From NCBI RefSeq assembly GCF_009707465.1, contig NZ_CP046120.1:1951501-2015500 (forward strand): DNA of 64,000 nucleotides, given 5' to 3'. The number at the start of each line of letters is the position of its first letter. Position 1 is the stretch's first letter. The notes beneath the pieces were generated by a model. It was not told the origin of the DNA, did no database searches, and saw only the letters and a list, made by a program, of their open reading frames with translations. Shown piece after piece: positions 41,857-51,060 of the stretch. The stretch is from Novosphingobium sp. Gsoil 351. Lineage in GTDB: Bacteria > Pseudomonadota > Alphaproteobacteria > Sphingomonadales > Sphingomonadaceae. Both the position numbers and the translations under genes were made by a program.

Positions 41857-43197
41857 ATGACACGCAAGTTCTTCGGCACCGACGGCATCCGCGGGCGCAC
41901 CAACGCCGGGACGATGACCGCCGCCACCGCGATGCGGGTCGGCCAGGCGGCGGGCACCTGGTTCCTGCGCGGGGCGCACCGCCACCGCGTGGTGATCGGC
42001 AAGGATACGCGCCTGTCCGGCTACATGATGGAGAACGCGCTGGTCGCGGGCTTCACCAGCGTCGGCATGGACGTGATCATGACCGGGCCGCTGCCGACCC
42101 CGGCGATCGCGATGCTCACCCGCGAGATGCGCGCCGACCTGGGCGTGATGATCTCGGCCAGCCACAACCCGTTCGAGGACAACGGGATCAAGCTGTTCGG
42201 CCCCGACGGCTACAAGCTGTCGGACGAGGCCGAGCTCGGGATCGAGGCGCTGATGGGCGGAGAGATCGCGCTGGCCGACGCCCGCGACATCGGCCGTGCG
42301 CGGCGGGTGGAGGATGCGCGCGGTCGCTATATCCACGCGGTGAAGGCCAGCCTGCCCGACTCGGTGCGGCTCGACGGGCTCAAGATCGTGGTCGATTGCG
42401 CCCATGGCGCGGCCTATCAGGTGACGCCCGCGGCGCTATGGGAGCTGGGCGCGGAAGTGATCGCGATCGGGGTCGAGCCCGACGGCACCAACATCAACGC
42501 CGGGGTCGGTTCGACCAGCCTCGCCGCGATCAAGGCGCGGGTGGTGGCCGAACAGGCCGACATCGGGATCGCGCTGGATGGCGACGCCGACCGGCTGATC
42601 GTGGTCGACGAGCGCGGCGAGACCGTCGACGGCGACCAGATCATGGCGCTGATCGGCTCGAGCCTGGCCAGACAGGGGCTGCTCAAAGGCGGCGCGGTGG
42701 TGGCGACGGTGATGTCCAATCTCGGCCTCGAACGGTTCCTCGAAGCGCACGACATTGGCCTGTTGCGGACCGCGGTGGGCGACCGCCACGTGCTCGAGGC
42801 GATGCGCGCGAAAGGCTGCAACGTCGGCGGCGAGCAATCGGGACACATGATCCTGACCGACCACGCGACCACCGGCGACGGCACGATCGCCGCGCTTCAG
42901 GTGCTCGCCGCGCTGGTCCGGGCGAAGAAGCCGGCGAGCGAAGTGCTCCACCTGTTCGACCGGGTGCCGCAACTGCTGCGCAACGTGCGCTTCGCGGGCG
43001 GCAAACCGCTCGAGCACGACGCGGTCAAGCGCAGCATCGCCGAGGCCGAGGCCGCGCTGAACGGCAAGGGCCGCCTGGTCATCCGCCCCTCGGGCACCGA
43101 ACCGGTGATCAGGGTCATGGCCGAGGGGGACGATGCGGGCGAGGTCGAGGCGGCGGTCGCATCGATCTGCGCGGCGGTGGAGGAGGCGGCGGCCTGA
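41857..43197 (+). CDS. glmM: Phosphoglucosamine mutase
   Basis: 446 aa. Converts glucosamine-6-phosphate to glucosamine-1-phosphate for UDP-GlcNAc and so for peptidoglycan and lipid A. Active-site phosphoserine in [14 protein letters not shown] (Ser102), metal site DGDADR, sugar-binding GGEQSGH, phosphate-binding [12 protein letters not shown]. Start at 41857 ([13 protein letters not shown]) is canonical. A DUF1272 gene and thiD follow closely and may share its transcript. Confidence 0.97.
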   Translation: MTRKFFGTDGIRGRTNAGTMTAATAMRVGQAAGTWFLRGAHRHRVVIGKDTRLSGYMMENALVAGFTSVGMDVIMTGPLPTPAIAMLTREMRADLGVMISASHNPFEDNGIKLFGPDGYKLSDEAELGIEALMGGEIALADARDIGRARRVEDARGRYIHAVKASLPDSVRLDGLKIVVDCAHGAAYQVTPAALWELGAEVIAIGVEPDGTNINAGVGSTSLAAIKARVVAEQADIGIALDGDADRLIVVDERGETVDGDQIMALIGSSLARQGLLKGGAVVATVMSNLGLERFLEAHDIGLLRTAVGDRHVLEAMRAKGCNVGGEQSGHMILTDHATTGDGTIAALQVLAALVRAKKPASEVLHLFDRVPQLLRNVRFAGGKPLEHDAVKRSIAEAEAALNGKGRLVIRPSGTEPVIRVMAEGDDAGEVEAAVASICAAVEEAAA

Positions 43198-43209
43198 TGC
43201 CGAAAACCG

Positions 43210-43434
43210 ATGCTTGAGATGCGCCCCGACTGCGAACGCTGCGGCGCGGACCTGCCCGCCGAGGCGCCGGGCGCGTTCATCTGCTCGTTCGAGTGCACCT
43301 TCTGCGCCGAATGCGCCGATGCGCTCGACGACCGCTGCCCCAACTGCGGCGGCGAGCTGATGGACCGGCCGAGCCGCGCGAAGGCGCTGCACGCGAAGTT
43401 TCCGCCGGGCAAGGTGCGGAAGTTCAAGGGTTGA
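43210..43434 (+). CDS. DUF1272 zinc-ribbon-like protein
   Basis: 74 aa with four CxxC-type pairs: CERC, CSFECTFCAEC, CPNC. This is the DUF1272 pattern, probably binding two zinc ions. Function unknown. It starts 12 bp after glmM, and its TGA overlaps the TTG start of thiD. Confidence 0.92.
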   Translation: MLEMRPDCERCGADLPAEAPGAFICSFECTFCAECADALDDRCPNCGGELMDRPSRAKALHAKFPPGKVRKFKG

Positions 43435-44183
43435 GCCCCCCGCCCCGCATCCTGACCATCGCCGGGTCCGACAGTTCGGGCGGGGCGGGGGTCCAGGCGG
43501 ACGTCAAGACGATCACCATGCTCGGCGGCTACGCGATGACCGCGATCACCGCTTTGACCGCGCAGAACACAATCGGAGTGACGCGGGTCGAGCAGGTCTC
43601 GCCCGAGATGGTCGCGGCGCAGATCGACGCTTGCGTCAGCGACATCGGAGTCGATGCGATCAAGATCGGGATGCTCGGGTCCGCGGCGATCGCGCGCGCG
43701 CTCTCCGACCGGCTCGAAACGCTGGCCGCGCCCGTCGTGTTCGATCCGGTGATGGTCGCGACCAGCGGCGCCGCGCTCGCCGATGCCGAGACGATTGCCG
43801 CGTTCGAGCGGTTGATGGCGCTGGCGACGCTCACCACGCCCAACGTCGCCGAACTCGAAGCGCTGGGCGGCGACGACGCGATGGCGGCGCGCTGCGTCGC
43901 CTATCTCGCCAAGGGCGGCGATGCCGAGGGCGCGACGGTGATCGACCGGCTGGTCCGCACCGACGGCAGCATGCTCAGCTTCGAAGGCTCGCGCATCGCC
44001 ACCCGCCACACCCACGGCACCGGTTGCACCCTGTCGAGCGCGATCGCGACGTTTCTGGGCATGGGTCTGCCATTGGAGGAGGCGATTGACCGGGCGCGGG
44101 GATTCGTCAGGTCGGCGCTACGCGCGGCGCCGGGGTTCGGGGAGGGGTCCGGGCCGCTGGGGCACGCTCAGGCGCGGGGTTAG
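43431..44183 (+). CDS. thiD: Hydroxymethylpyrimidine (phosphomethylpyrimidine) kinase
   Basis: 250 aa from TTG 43431, overlapping the preceding TGA (TTGA coupling). ThiD phosphorylates HMP and HMP-P for thiamine synthesis. Motifs: IAGSDSSGGAGVQADVKT, KIGMLGS, VFDPVMVATSG, TPNVAELEAL and the ribokinase-fold anion hole HTHGTGCTLSSAIA. Start choice is supported by homology from residue 6 on and by the absence of an in-frame ATG before the core. Confidence 0.95.
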   Translation: MSPPPRILTIAGSDSSGGAGVQADVKTITMLGGYAMTAITALTAQNTIGVTRVEQVSPEMVAAQIDACVSDIGVDAIKIGMLGSAAIARALSDRLETLAAPVVFDPVMVATSGAALADAETIAAFERLMALATLTTPNVAELEALGGDDAMAARCVAYLAKGGDAEGATVIDRLVRTDGSMLSFEGSRIATRHTHGTGCTLSSAIATFLGMGLPLEEAIDRARGFVRSALRAAPGFGEGSGPLGHAQARG

Positions 44184-44184
44184 C

Positions 44185-45105
44185 TCAGCACTCCAACCCG
44201 TAAAACGCCACGATATGCCCCCAGGCCTCGTCGGCGGTCTCGACCCAGCGGAACAGCTCGAGGTCGGCGTGGTTGATCACGCCTTCGTCGGCCATCGCTT
44301 CGAAATTGACGACCTTGTTCCAGTACGCGCGCCCGAATAGCAGGATGGGGATCGGCTTCATCTTGCCGGTCTGGATCAGGGTCAGCAGCTCCATGAATTC
44401 GTCGAGCGTGCCGAACCCGCCGGGGAACACCGCCACCGCGCGGGCGCGCAGGAGGAAGTGCATCTTGCGCAGCGCGAAATAGTGGAACTGAAACGAGAGG
44501 TGCGGGGTGACGTATTCGTTGGGCGCCTGCTCGTGCGGCAGGACGATGTTGAGCCCGATGGTCTCGGCCCCCGCCTCGTGCGCCCCGCGGTTGGCCGCCT
44601 CCATGATCGACGGGCCGCCGCCCGAGCAGATCACGAACTGGCGCTTGCCGTCCTCGACGACGTTGCACTCGCCCGCCAGCCGGCCGAGCCTGCGCGCCTC
44701 CTCGTAGTACTTGGAATTGGCGATCAGGCGCTCGACCACCTTGCGCCGTTCGGGCGTGCTGGCGGTGGCCAGCGCGGCCTCGGCCTGCTCGGGCGCGGGA
44801 ATGCGGGCGGAGCCGTAGCAGACCAGCGTCGAGCCGATCCCGGCCTCTTCCAGCAGCATCTCGCACTTGAGCAGCTCGAGCTGGAAGCGCACCGGGCGCA
44901 GTTCCTCGCGCAGCAGGAACTCGGTGTCGCGGAAGGCCAGGCGATAGGCCGAATCGCGGGTCTGGGCGGTGTCGGGTGCCTGGCTTTCGGTGAACGCGGC
45001 CTCGGTCCGGGCGCGGTGGAATTTGCGGCCCGTCACGTCGCGGTCGGCGGCCACCGGCTCGGGCAGCGGGGCCTTGTCGGGCGCGGCGGGGTTCTGTTCG
45101 GTCAT
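44185..45105 (-). CDS. LOG-family protein (cytokinin riboside 5'-monophosphate phosphoribohydrolase-like)
   Basis: 306 aa. The lysine-decarboxylase-like/LOG fold is shown by CYGSARIP, SGGGPSIMEAANRGAHEAG and AVFPGGFGTLDEFME (PGGxGTxxE motif). The family hydrolyses nucleoside 5'-monophosphates; here it is longer than minimal LOG (about 190 aa), with an N-terminal helical extension of about 90 residues, as in the PpnN-like branch. Start at 45105; converges with thiD. Exact substrate unknown. Confidence 0.88.
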   Translation of the reverse strand: MTEQNPAAPDKAPLPEPVAADRDVTGRKFHRARTEAAFTESQAPDTAQTRDSAYRLAFRDTEFLLREELRPVRFQLELLKCEMLLEEAGIGSTLVCYGSARIPAPEQAEAALATASTPERRKVVERLIANSKYYEEARRLGRLAGECNVVEDGKRQFVICSGGGPSIMEAANRGAHEAGAETIGLNIVLPHEQAPNEYVTPHLSFQFHYFALRKMHFLLRARAVAVFPGGFGTLDEFMELLTLIQTGKMKPIPILLFGRAYWNKVVNFEAMADEGVINHADLELFRWVETADEAWGHIVAFYGLEC

Positions 45106-45173
45106 GTCTGCTCCCGGCCAACCGCCGCGACGCCTCGGGGTGGCGGGAGAGCGGTCGCGCGAATATGGGCGGT

Positions 45174-45247
45174 TGGATGCCCCGCGAGGATTCGAACCTC
45201 GATTGACGGAGTCAGAGTCCGCTGTCTTACCGTTAGACGACGGGGCA
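45174..45247 (-). tRNA. tRNA-Gln (CTG anticodon)
   Basis: Cloverleaf on the minus strand: acceptor TGCCCCG/CGGGGCA, D arm with TAACGGTAAGA, anticodon loop CTCTGAC (anticodon CTG, reads CAG), T arm GAGGTTCGAATCCTC, and an encoded CCA (45176-45174). Its own promoter lies directly upstream. Confidence 0.95.
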
Positions 45248-45259
45248 ACGAGGGGTGGG

Positions 45260-45288
45260 CCTCTATGCGGGGGCCGGGGTCGAGTCAA
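45260..45288 (-). promoter_or_regulatory. Sigma70-type promoter of tRNA-Gln
   Basis: On the minus strand TTGACT (45288-45283), 17-bp spacer, TAGAGG (45265-45260), placing the start a few bases before the mature tRNA 5' end. Confidence 0.65.
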
Positions 45289-45317
45289 GCAAGGCCCGGC
45301 CCGGTTCGGCGCCTCGC

Positions 45318-45346
45318 TTGCCGCCCACCGCGCAAGACGCTAGGCT
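45318..45346 (+). promoter_or_regulatory. Candidate promoter of ppx-rlmE
   Basis: TTGCCG (45318-45323), 17-bp spacer, TAGGCT (45341-45346), about 64 bp before the chosen ppx start. Moderate match, resembling the other sigma70-type sites here. Confidence 0.4.
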
Positions 45347-45409
45347 CGCGGTCAGGTTCCCGGGGCGGGCATCGTGCCTGGCGAAAAACAGAGTTCGGAA
45401 AAGCACACC

Positions 45410-46516
45410 ATGGCGGAGATGAGCCCGCCGCCGCGGGCCAGCGAGGCGCATCGAGACGAGCCGGTAGCGAAGCCGGCCCAGCCCCATTTCCGCCCCGCCT
45501 GGCAGGGCCGCCAAGCCTACGCCGCGATCGACCTGGGTACCAACAACTGCCGCCTGCTGATCGCGCGGCCCTCGGGCGAAAACTTCACCGTGATCGACGC
45601 CTTCAGCCGCGTCGTCAGGCTGGGCGAAGGCCTCGCGACCAGCGGCGTGCTCAGCCAGGAGGCCATGGACCGCGCGCTCGGCGCGCTCCACGTCTGCGCC
45701 GACAAGCTGCGCCGCCGCAACGTCCACCTCGCCCGCTCGGTCGCCACCGAGGCCTGCCGGCGAGCGAGCAACGGCGCCGAGTTCATCGCCCGGGTGCGCG
45801 ACGAGACCGGCATCTTCCTCGACGTAATCAGCGCGCAGGAGGAAGCTCGGCTGGCAGTACTCGGCTGCCACATCCTGCTCGAACAGGGCGAGGGTCCGGC
45901 GATGATCTTCGACATCGGCGGCGGCTCGACCGAGCTCGTGCTGATCGACAGCGGCGAACGCGTGCCCCGGATACTCGACTGGCAGAGCGTGCCATGGGGC
46001 GTGGTCTCGCTCACCGAAAGCTGCGACGGAATCGACCTGGCCGACCCGTCACCCGATGCGCTGGCGAGGCATTATGCGCAGATGCGCGGGCTGGTTGCGG
46101 ACAGCTTCGCCGAGTTCGGCGAACGGATCGAGCCGTGGCGGGCCAAGCGCGGACTCAATGGGGCCGGCGCCGAACTTCGCCTGCTCGGCACCAGCGGGAC
46201 GGTGACCACGCTCGCCAGCCTCCACCTCGAGCTCCCGCAATACGATCGCCGCGCGGTCGACGGGCTGATCATGCCGGTCGAGGCGATGCGCGCCATCAGC
46301 GCGCGGCTTTCGGGGATGTGCCTCGACGAGCGCCGCCAGTTGCAATGCATCGGCCGCGAGCGCGCCGACCTGGTCGTCGCCGGCTGCGCGATCCTCGAGA
46401 CGATCCTCGACCTATGGCCCGCCGAGCGTCTGGGCGTGGCCGACCGCGGCATTCGCGAGGGCATTTTGCGCAGCCTGATGGCGGCCGACTTCCGCCGTCA
46501 GGCGGACAAGACATGA
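45410..46516 (+). CDS. ppx: Ppx/GppA-family phosphatase
   Basis: 368 aa from ATG 45410; GTG 45374 is an alternative. ASKHA-fold enzyme degrading polyphosphate and/or pppGpp. Phosphate-binding loops AIDLGTNNCRLLIARP and MIFDIGGGSTELVLID, then GTSGTVTTLASL and a C-terminal AGCAILETIL region. Shorter than E. coli Ppx (513 aa), lacking the C-terminal regulatory domains, as in the single-module alphaproteobacterial enzymes. Its stop overlaps rlmE by 4 bp. Ppx versus GppA activity cannot be decided from sequence. Confidence 0.9.
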   Translation: MAEMSPPPRASEAHRDEPVAKPAQPHFRPAWQGRQAYAAIDLGTNNCRLLIARPSGENFTVIDAFSRVVRLGEGLATSGVLSQEAMDRALGALHVCADKLRRRNVHLARSVATEACRRASNGAEFIARVRDETGIFLDVISAQEEARLAVLGCHILLEQGEGPAMIFDIGGGSTELVLIDSGERVPRILDWQSVPWGVVSLTESCDGIDLADPSPDALARHYAQMRGLVADSFAEFGERIEPWRAKRGLNGAGAELRLLGTSGTVTTLASLHLELPQYDRRAVDGLIMPVEAMRAISARLSGMCLDERRQLQCIGRERADLVVAGCAILETILDLWPAERLGVADRGIREGILRSLMAADFRRQADKT

Positions 46517-47175
46517 GCCGGTCCGGCCGCGACCCGGGGGAACGCCTAAAAACCGCCAAGAAGCGCACCGCCTCCTCGGCACGGTGGCTCACCCGCCAGC
46601 TCAACGACCCTTACGTCAAGCGCGCCAAGGACGAAGGCTACCGCAGCCGCGCCGCCTACAAACTGGCCGAGCTCGACGATCGCTTCGCGCTGCTCAAGGG
46701 GGCCAAGGCAGTGGTCGACCTGGGCATCGCGCCGGGCGGGTGGGCGCAGATCGTCGCCAAGCGCGCACCCGGCGCGGCGATCGTCGGGATCGATTTGCTC
46801 CCGGTCGATCCGCTGCCCGGCGTCACGCTGTTCCAGATGGACTTCATGGCCGACGAAGCGCCCGGCCTCTTGACCGAGGCGCTGGGCCGCGCGCCCGACC
46901 TGGTGCTGTCCGACATGGCCGCCAACACCGTCGGGCACAAGCAGACCGATCATTTGCGGACGATGGGCCTGGTCGAGGCGGCGGCGGACTTCGCGATCGC
47001 CGCGCTCGCGCCGGGCGGCGCCTTCGTCGCCAAAGTGCTCGCCGGAGGGACCGATCCGGTGCTGCTGGCGCTGCTCAAGCGCCACTTCGCCGCGGTCAAG
47101 CACGCCAAGCCGCCGGCCAGCCGCAAGGGCTCGTCGGAGTGGTACGTGATCGCGCAAGGATTCAAGGGCGTTTGA
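46513..47175 (+). CDS. rlmE: 23S rRNA (uridine-2'-O-)methyltransferase
   Basis: 220 aa, FtsJ/RrmJ family, modifying U2552 of 23S rRNA. SAM-binding motif VVDLGIAPGGWAQ; the K-D-K-E catalytic tetrad is visible in RSRAAYKL, LVLSDMAAN, GAFVAKVL and SSEWYVIA. N-terminus basic (KTAKKRTASSARWL). Start ATG 46513 overlaps the ppx TGA. The ppx-rlmE coupling recurs in sphingomonads and other alphaproteobacteria. Confidence 0.96.
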   Translation: MSRSGRDPGERLKTAKKRTASSARWLTRQLNDPYVKRAKDEGYRSRAAYKLAELDDRFALLKGAKAVVDLGIAPGGWAQIVAKRAPGAAIVGIDLLPVDPLPGVTLFQMDFMADEAPGLLTEALGRAPDLVLSDMAANTVGHKQTDHLRTMGLVEAAADFAIAALAPGGAFVAKVLAGGTDPVLLALLKRHFAAVKHAKPPASRKGSSEWYVIAQGFKGV

Positions 47176-47237
47176 AACGAGCCCGCACCGTGTAATTTTG
47201 TCCCCTTCGTAGCGAAGCAAACCCGGAGTGCCCGCCC

Positions 47238-48674
47238 TTGGAAACCAGCGCGATCGATGCCGATGGCGACGCCCTGCGGGCCGGACAGGCGCTCCCGTCC
47301 GGCGTGCCGACCGCCGAAGCCTTCGGCCAGCCCAAGGGCTTGTGGGTGCTGGCCGGAACCGAACTGTGGGACCGCATCTCGTTCCACGGGATGGTCGCGA
47401 TGCTCACGCTCTACATGGCGGGCGAACTGCTGCTGCCGGGGCGGATCGAGCATGTCGTCGGGTTCGCCGGGTATCGCGCCTTCCTCGAGGGCATGACCGG
47501 GCCGCTGTCGGTCCAGGCGCTGGCGACGCAGACCTTCGGGCTGTATTTTTCGGGCGTGACCTTCATGCCGCTGTTCGGCGGGGCGATCGGCGATCGGCTG
47601 ATAGGGCGCAAGGCGGCGGTCAGCCTGGGCGCGCTGCTGATGACCGCGGGGCACTTCGCGATGGCGTTCGACGCCTCGTTCCTGCTCGCGCTGGTGCTGC
47701 TGGTGCTGGGCGCGGGGCTGCTGCGCGGCAACCTGAGCGCGCAGGTCAAGGCGCTTTATGCCGAAGGCGATTCCCGCTCGGTCAACGCGTTCCAGTACTA
47801 TTACCTCGCGATCAACTTCGGGGCGTTCATCGCCCCGATCGTGGCGGGCGGGGTCGCGGCGATCTGGGGCTGGCACGCCGGGTTCGGCATCGCGGGGTTC
47901 GGCATGCTGATCGGGCTGATCGTCTACCTCGTCGGCCAGAGGCACCTGGTCGACGAAAAGCCGCGGCGGCTGCGCCCGATCGAGGAACGCGGTCCGCGCG
48001 CCGCGCTGACGCCGGGCGAGCGCCGCCGGGTGCTGGGCCTCGCTCTGATCTGGCCGATCTCGGTCTGCTTCTGGGTCGCACAGGCGCAGATCTGGAACGT
48101 CTACAACATCTGGGTGCGCGATCACGTCGAGATGCGCGTCGGCAGCTTCGACGTGCCCGTGCCCTGGATGCAGTCACTCGACGGGCTCGCCCCGGCGCTG
48201 TTCACCCCGGTGGTGCTGTGGATCTGGTCGCGTCAGGCCAAGCGCGGCAGGGAGCCCGACCTTTACGTCAAGCTGGCGATCGGCGCGGGGATCTTCGCGC
48301 TGTCGACCGCCTGGCTTGCCGCCGCCCAACTGATCTACGGCGCAGGCCGCGCGCCGATCCTGTGGCCGGTGTGGTTCCACGTGATGTCGAACTTCGGGGC
48401 GGTCTATTTCGCGCCGACGATGCTCGGCATCTTCGGCACCCGCGCGCCCTATTCGCTCCGCGGCACTCTGATCGGGATCAACAGCCTCGCGGTGTCGGCG
48501 GCGAGCCTCATCAGCGGCCCGATGGGCGGGATGTACGAGACGATGAGCCCGGGCGCGTTCTGGCTGATCAACACCGCGATCTGCGGTGGCGGGGCGCTGA
48601 CCGTGCTGGTCCTGCGCGGCTTCTACGGACGGCTGCTCGATCTCGATCCGGTCGCGCCCACCGCTGCGGGCTGA
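47238..48674 (+). CDS. Peptide MFS transporter (POT/PTR family)
   Basis: 478 aa from TTG 47238 with GGAG upstream. About 14 transmembrane helices. POT signature elements are ELWDRISFHGMVAMLTLYM (variant of ExxERFxYYG) and FQYYYLAINFGAFIAPIVAG (the FxxxYxxINxG motif). It imports di- and tripeptides with protons. In the first motif the usual ExxER Arg is present (ELWDR) but the second Glu is Asp, a mild variation. Converges with a cytochrome c gene, 4 bp apart. Confidence 0.9.
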   Translation: METSAIDADGDALRAGQALPSGVPTAEAFGQPKGLWVLAGTELWDRISFHGMVAMLTLYMAGELLLPGRIEHVVGFAGYRAFLEGMTGPLSVQALATQTFGLYFSGVTFMPLFGGAIGDRLIGRKAAVSLGALLMTAGHFAMAFDASFLLALVLLVLGAGLLRGNLSAQVKALYAEGDSRSVNAFQYYYLAINFGAFIAPIVAGGVAAIWGWHAGFGIAGFGMLIGLIVYLVGQRHLVDEKPRRLRPIEERGPRAALTPGERRRVLGLALIWPISVCFWVAQAQIWNVYNIWVRDHVEMRVGSFDVPVPWMQSLDGLAPALFTPVVLWIWSRQAKRGREPDLYVKLAIGAGIFALSTAWLAAAQLIYGAGRAPILWPVWFHVMSNFGAVYFAPTMLGIFGTRAPYSLRGTLIGINSLAVSAASLISGPMGGMYETMSPGAFWLINTAICGGGALTVLVLRGFYGRLLDLDPVAPTAAG

Positions 48675-48678
48675 GCGA

Positions 48679-49320
48679 TTACGGAGCCTTAGTGGTGGCC
48701 GCCGCCGCCTTGTCTTCGCCCGCCGCCGCTGCCTCCGCCGGAGCGGCCTTGGCATCCGCCGCGGCGGTGTCCGCTGCCGGGGCCGCTTCGGCGGCGGGCA
48801 GCGGCAGGTTCGAACCCTGCTTGTTGAGATAGACGATGATGTTGGCGCGGTCTTCCGGCTTGGAGAGGCCGGCGAAGCTCATCTTGGTGCCGCTGGCGAA
48901 CTTCTTGGGGCTGGTCAGCCAGGCATCGAGATTGGCAAAATCCCAGTTGCCGCCGTGCCCGGCCAGATCGCCCGAGAACGCGAAGCCGCCCTTGCCCTTG
49001 CCGATCGGCTCGCCGACCGTGCCGTAGAGGTTGGGTCCAATGCCGTTGGCCCCGCCCTGCTCGATCGTGTGGCAGGCCTTGCACTTGGCGAAAAGCGCCT
49101 CGCCCGCGGCCGGATCGGCGGCGGCGAGCAGCGTGGGCAGCGGCACCGCGGCCGCGCCACCTTCGCCCTCGACCTCGACGCCTTCGATCGCATAGCCCAT
49201 CTTGTGCGGACGATGGTCCTTGTCGGCCTCGAAGTAATGGCGGCTGACGCTCGCGAGCCCGAGCGCGACGATCCCGCCGAACAGCGTCCAGCCAGCAATC
49301 GTGTTGAACCTGTCGTCCAT
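48679..49320 (-). CDS. Membrane-anchored cytochrome c (CycM/c552-like)
   Basis: 213 aa. An uncleaved N-terminal helix (about 8-26) anchors a periplasmic class I cytochrome c: haem site CKACH (80-84), GPNLYGTVG, and the axial Met in GTKMSF (about 147). A long Ala/Pro-rich tail (about 45 residues) follows. Such proteins carry electrons from the bc1 complex to terminal oxidase in alphaproteobacteria. Start at 49320; divergent from pheA. Confidence 0.93.
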   Translation of the reverse strand: MDDRFNTIAGWTLFGGIVALGLASVSRHYFEADKDHRPHKMGYAIEGVEVEGEGGAAAVPLPTLLAAADPAAGEALFAKCKACHTIEQGGANGIGPNLYGTVGEPIGKGKGGFAFSGDLAGHGGNWDFANLDAWLTSPKKFASGTKMSFAGLSKPEDRANIIVYLNKQGSNLPLPAAEAAPAADTAAADAKAAPAEAAAAGEDKAAAATTKAP

Positions 49321-49452
49321 GTCCCCAGTGCCCCGTAAGCAGCCGATTTGGCCGCTGCTCTAGTCAGGCCCCCGCGAGCGCGCAAGTCAGATTGGCGTGC
49401 AAGTGCGATTGGGCTTGCGGACAGAGGTTTCAGCCTCCTAAGCGCGCGCCCG

Positions 49453-50352
49453 ATGCACAGTTATCCGCCCGCCGCGCTTGCGCTGGTCGAAACGTACACC
49501 GCCGCAGTCGCGGGCGATCCGGCGCGCGCGATCGCTTTCCAGGGCGCGCCCGGCGCCAATTCGCATCGCGCGCTGGCCGAATACGCCCCCGACGCGCTGC
49601 CGTTGCCGTGCTTCTCGTTCGAAGACGCGCTGGAGGCGGTGCGCGACGGCCGCGCAGGCCAGGCGATGATCCCGATCGAGAATTCGCAGCACGGGCGGGT
49701 GGCGGACATCCATTTCCTCCTCCCCGAATCCGGGCTGGCGATCGTCGGCGAGCATTTCCTGGGGATCACCCACTGCCTGATGGCGCTGCCCGAAGCTGGC
49801 GACGGCCCGTTCGAGGCGGCCTACAGCCATCCTCAGGCGCTGGGCCAGTCGCGCCATTTCCTCCGCGAGCGGGGGATCGTGCCGCTGAGCTATGCCGACA
49901 CCGCCGGCGCGGCGGCCTATGTCGCCGAGCTCGGCGACCTCACCGCGGCGGCGATCGCGCCCCGCATCGCGGCGGAACTCTATGGCCTGCGGATCGTGGC
50001 CGAGGCGGTCGAGGACGCGCCCGACAACACCACCCGGTTCGTGGTGCTGGCCCGCGAGGCGCTCGATCCCCTGCCGCAGGGTCCGGCGACGATGACGAGC
50101 TTCGTGTTCGAGGTGAAAAACATCCCCGCCGCGCTCTACAAGGCGCTGGGCGGGTTCGCCACCAACGGGGTCAACATGACCAAGCTGGAAAGCTATCAGC
50201 GCGGCGCGAGCTTTTCGGCGACGACGTTCTACGCCGACATCGTCGGTGCGCCGGGCGATCCCGCGGTCGATCGCGCGCTCGCGGAATTGGCGTTTCACTG
50301 CAAGCAGTTGCGCCTGTTGGGGACTTATCCCTTGGCGCGCGAGCGGGGTTAG
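49453..50352 (+). CDS. pheA: Prephenate dehydratase
   Basis: 299 aa, monofunctional (no chorismate mutase domain). Converts prephenate to phenylpyruvate for phenylalanine. Catalytic domain: AFQGAPGANSH at the start, IPIENSQHGRVADIHFLL, then the TRF motif in DNTTRFVVL. The C-terminal ACT domain (SFVFEVKNIPAALYKALGGFATNGVNMTKLES) binds phenylalanine for feedback control. Start ATG at 49453. The MoxR/DUF58 block begins 36 bp downstream on the same strand. Confidence 0.96.
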   Translation: MHSYPPAALALVETYTAAVAGDPARAIAFQGAPGANSHRALAEYAPDALPLPCFSFEDALEAVRDGRAGQAMIPIENSQHGRVADIHFLLPESGLAIVGEHFLGITHCLMALPEAGDGPFEAAYSHPQALGQSRHFLRERGIVPLSYADTAGAAAYVAELGDLTAAAIAPRIAAELYGLRIVAEAVEDAPDNTTRFVVLAREALDPLPQGPATMTSFVFEVKNIPAALYKALGGFATNGVNMTKLESYQRGASFSATTFYADIVGAPGDPAVDRALAELAFHCKQLRLLGTYPLARERG

Positions 50353-50388
50353 GTTGCACCGCCGCCCGGCGCGTGCGAGCAAGCGCGG

Positions 50389-51060
50389 GTGAGCGAAGCA
50401 GGGGGCGTCATCGCCGGGTCCGAGGCCGCCGCGCGCGATTCCGCGGCGTGGGCCGCGCTGCGCGCCGATCCCTCGATCCAGTTCGCGCCGGTCCCGCCGC
50501 CTGCCCCGCCGGTCACGCCCGAATGGCTGCTCGCGGTCGGGCGCTTCCTCGAACGCCTGCTGCGCCCGCTCGGCGAGCTGCTGGGGATGGACTGGCGCTG
50601 GCTGATGGGGACGCTGCTGACGCTGGCAGGCGCGGGCGCGCTGTGGCTGGTGTGGGTGCTGGCAATCGCCCCGTGGCTGGCGAGGCGGCGCGCCGAAGCC
50701 GTCGCCGAAACGCCCGAGTGGAGCCCCGATCGCGCCGCCGCGCTCGCCCTGCTCGAGGACGCGGACCGGCTTGCCGCCGCCGGGCGCTATGGCGAGGCGG
50801 CGCACCTGCTGCTCTTGCGCAGCGTCGGCCAGATCGGCGCGGCGCGCCCCGGCCTGCTCCTCCCCGCCAGCACCGCGCGCGAGATCGGCGCGGCGCGCGC
50901 GCTGCCCGATCGCGCCCGCCACGCCTTCGCGACGATCGCCCAGGTTGTCGAGCGCAGCCTGTTCGCCTTGCGCGGCGCGGGCGAGGGCGACTGGGTGACG
51001 GCCCGCACGGCCTACGCCGAATTCGCGCTGGCCGATTTGCTGGCGGCGGACTTGCGCTGA
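50389..51060 (+). CDS. DUF4129-type membrane protein
   Basis: 223 aa from GTG 50389. A Pro-rich N-terminal part precedes one transmembrane helix (about 76-101). The C-terminal domain (SPDRAAALALLEDADRLAAAGRYGEAAHLLLLRSVGQI...ERSLFALRGAGEGDWVTARTAYAEFA) is of the DUF4129 kind. First gene of a block whose members overlap by 4 bp each; the gene's TGA overlaps the next start. Function unknown, found with MoxR/DUF58 genes in many bacteria. Confidence 0.82.
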   Translation: MSEAGGVIAGSEAAARDSAAWAALRADPSIQFAPVPPPAPPVTPEWLLAVGRFLERLLRPLGELLGMDWRWLMGTLLTLAGAGALWLVWVLAIAPWLARRRAEAVAETPEWSPDRAAALALLEDADRLAAAGRYGEAAHLLLLRSVGQIGAARPGLLLPASTAREIGAARALPDRARHAFATIAQVVERSLFALRGAGEGDWVTARTAYAEFALADLLAADLR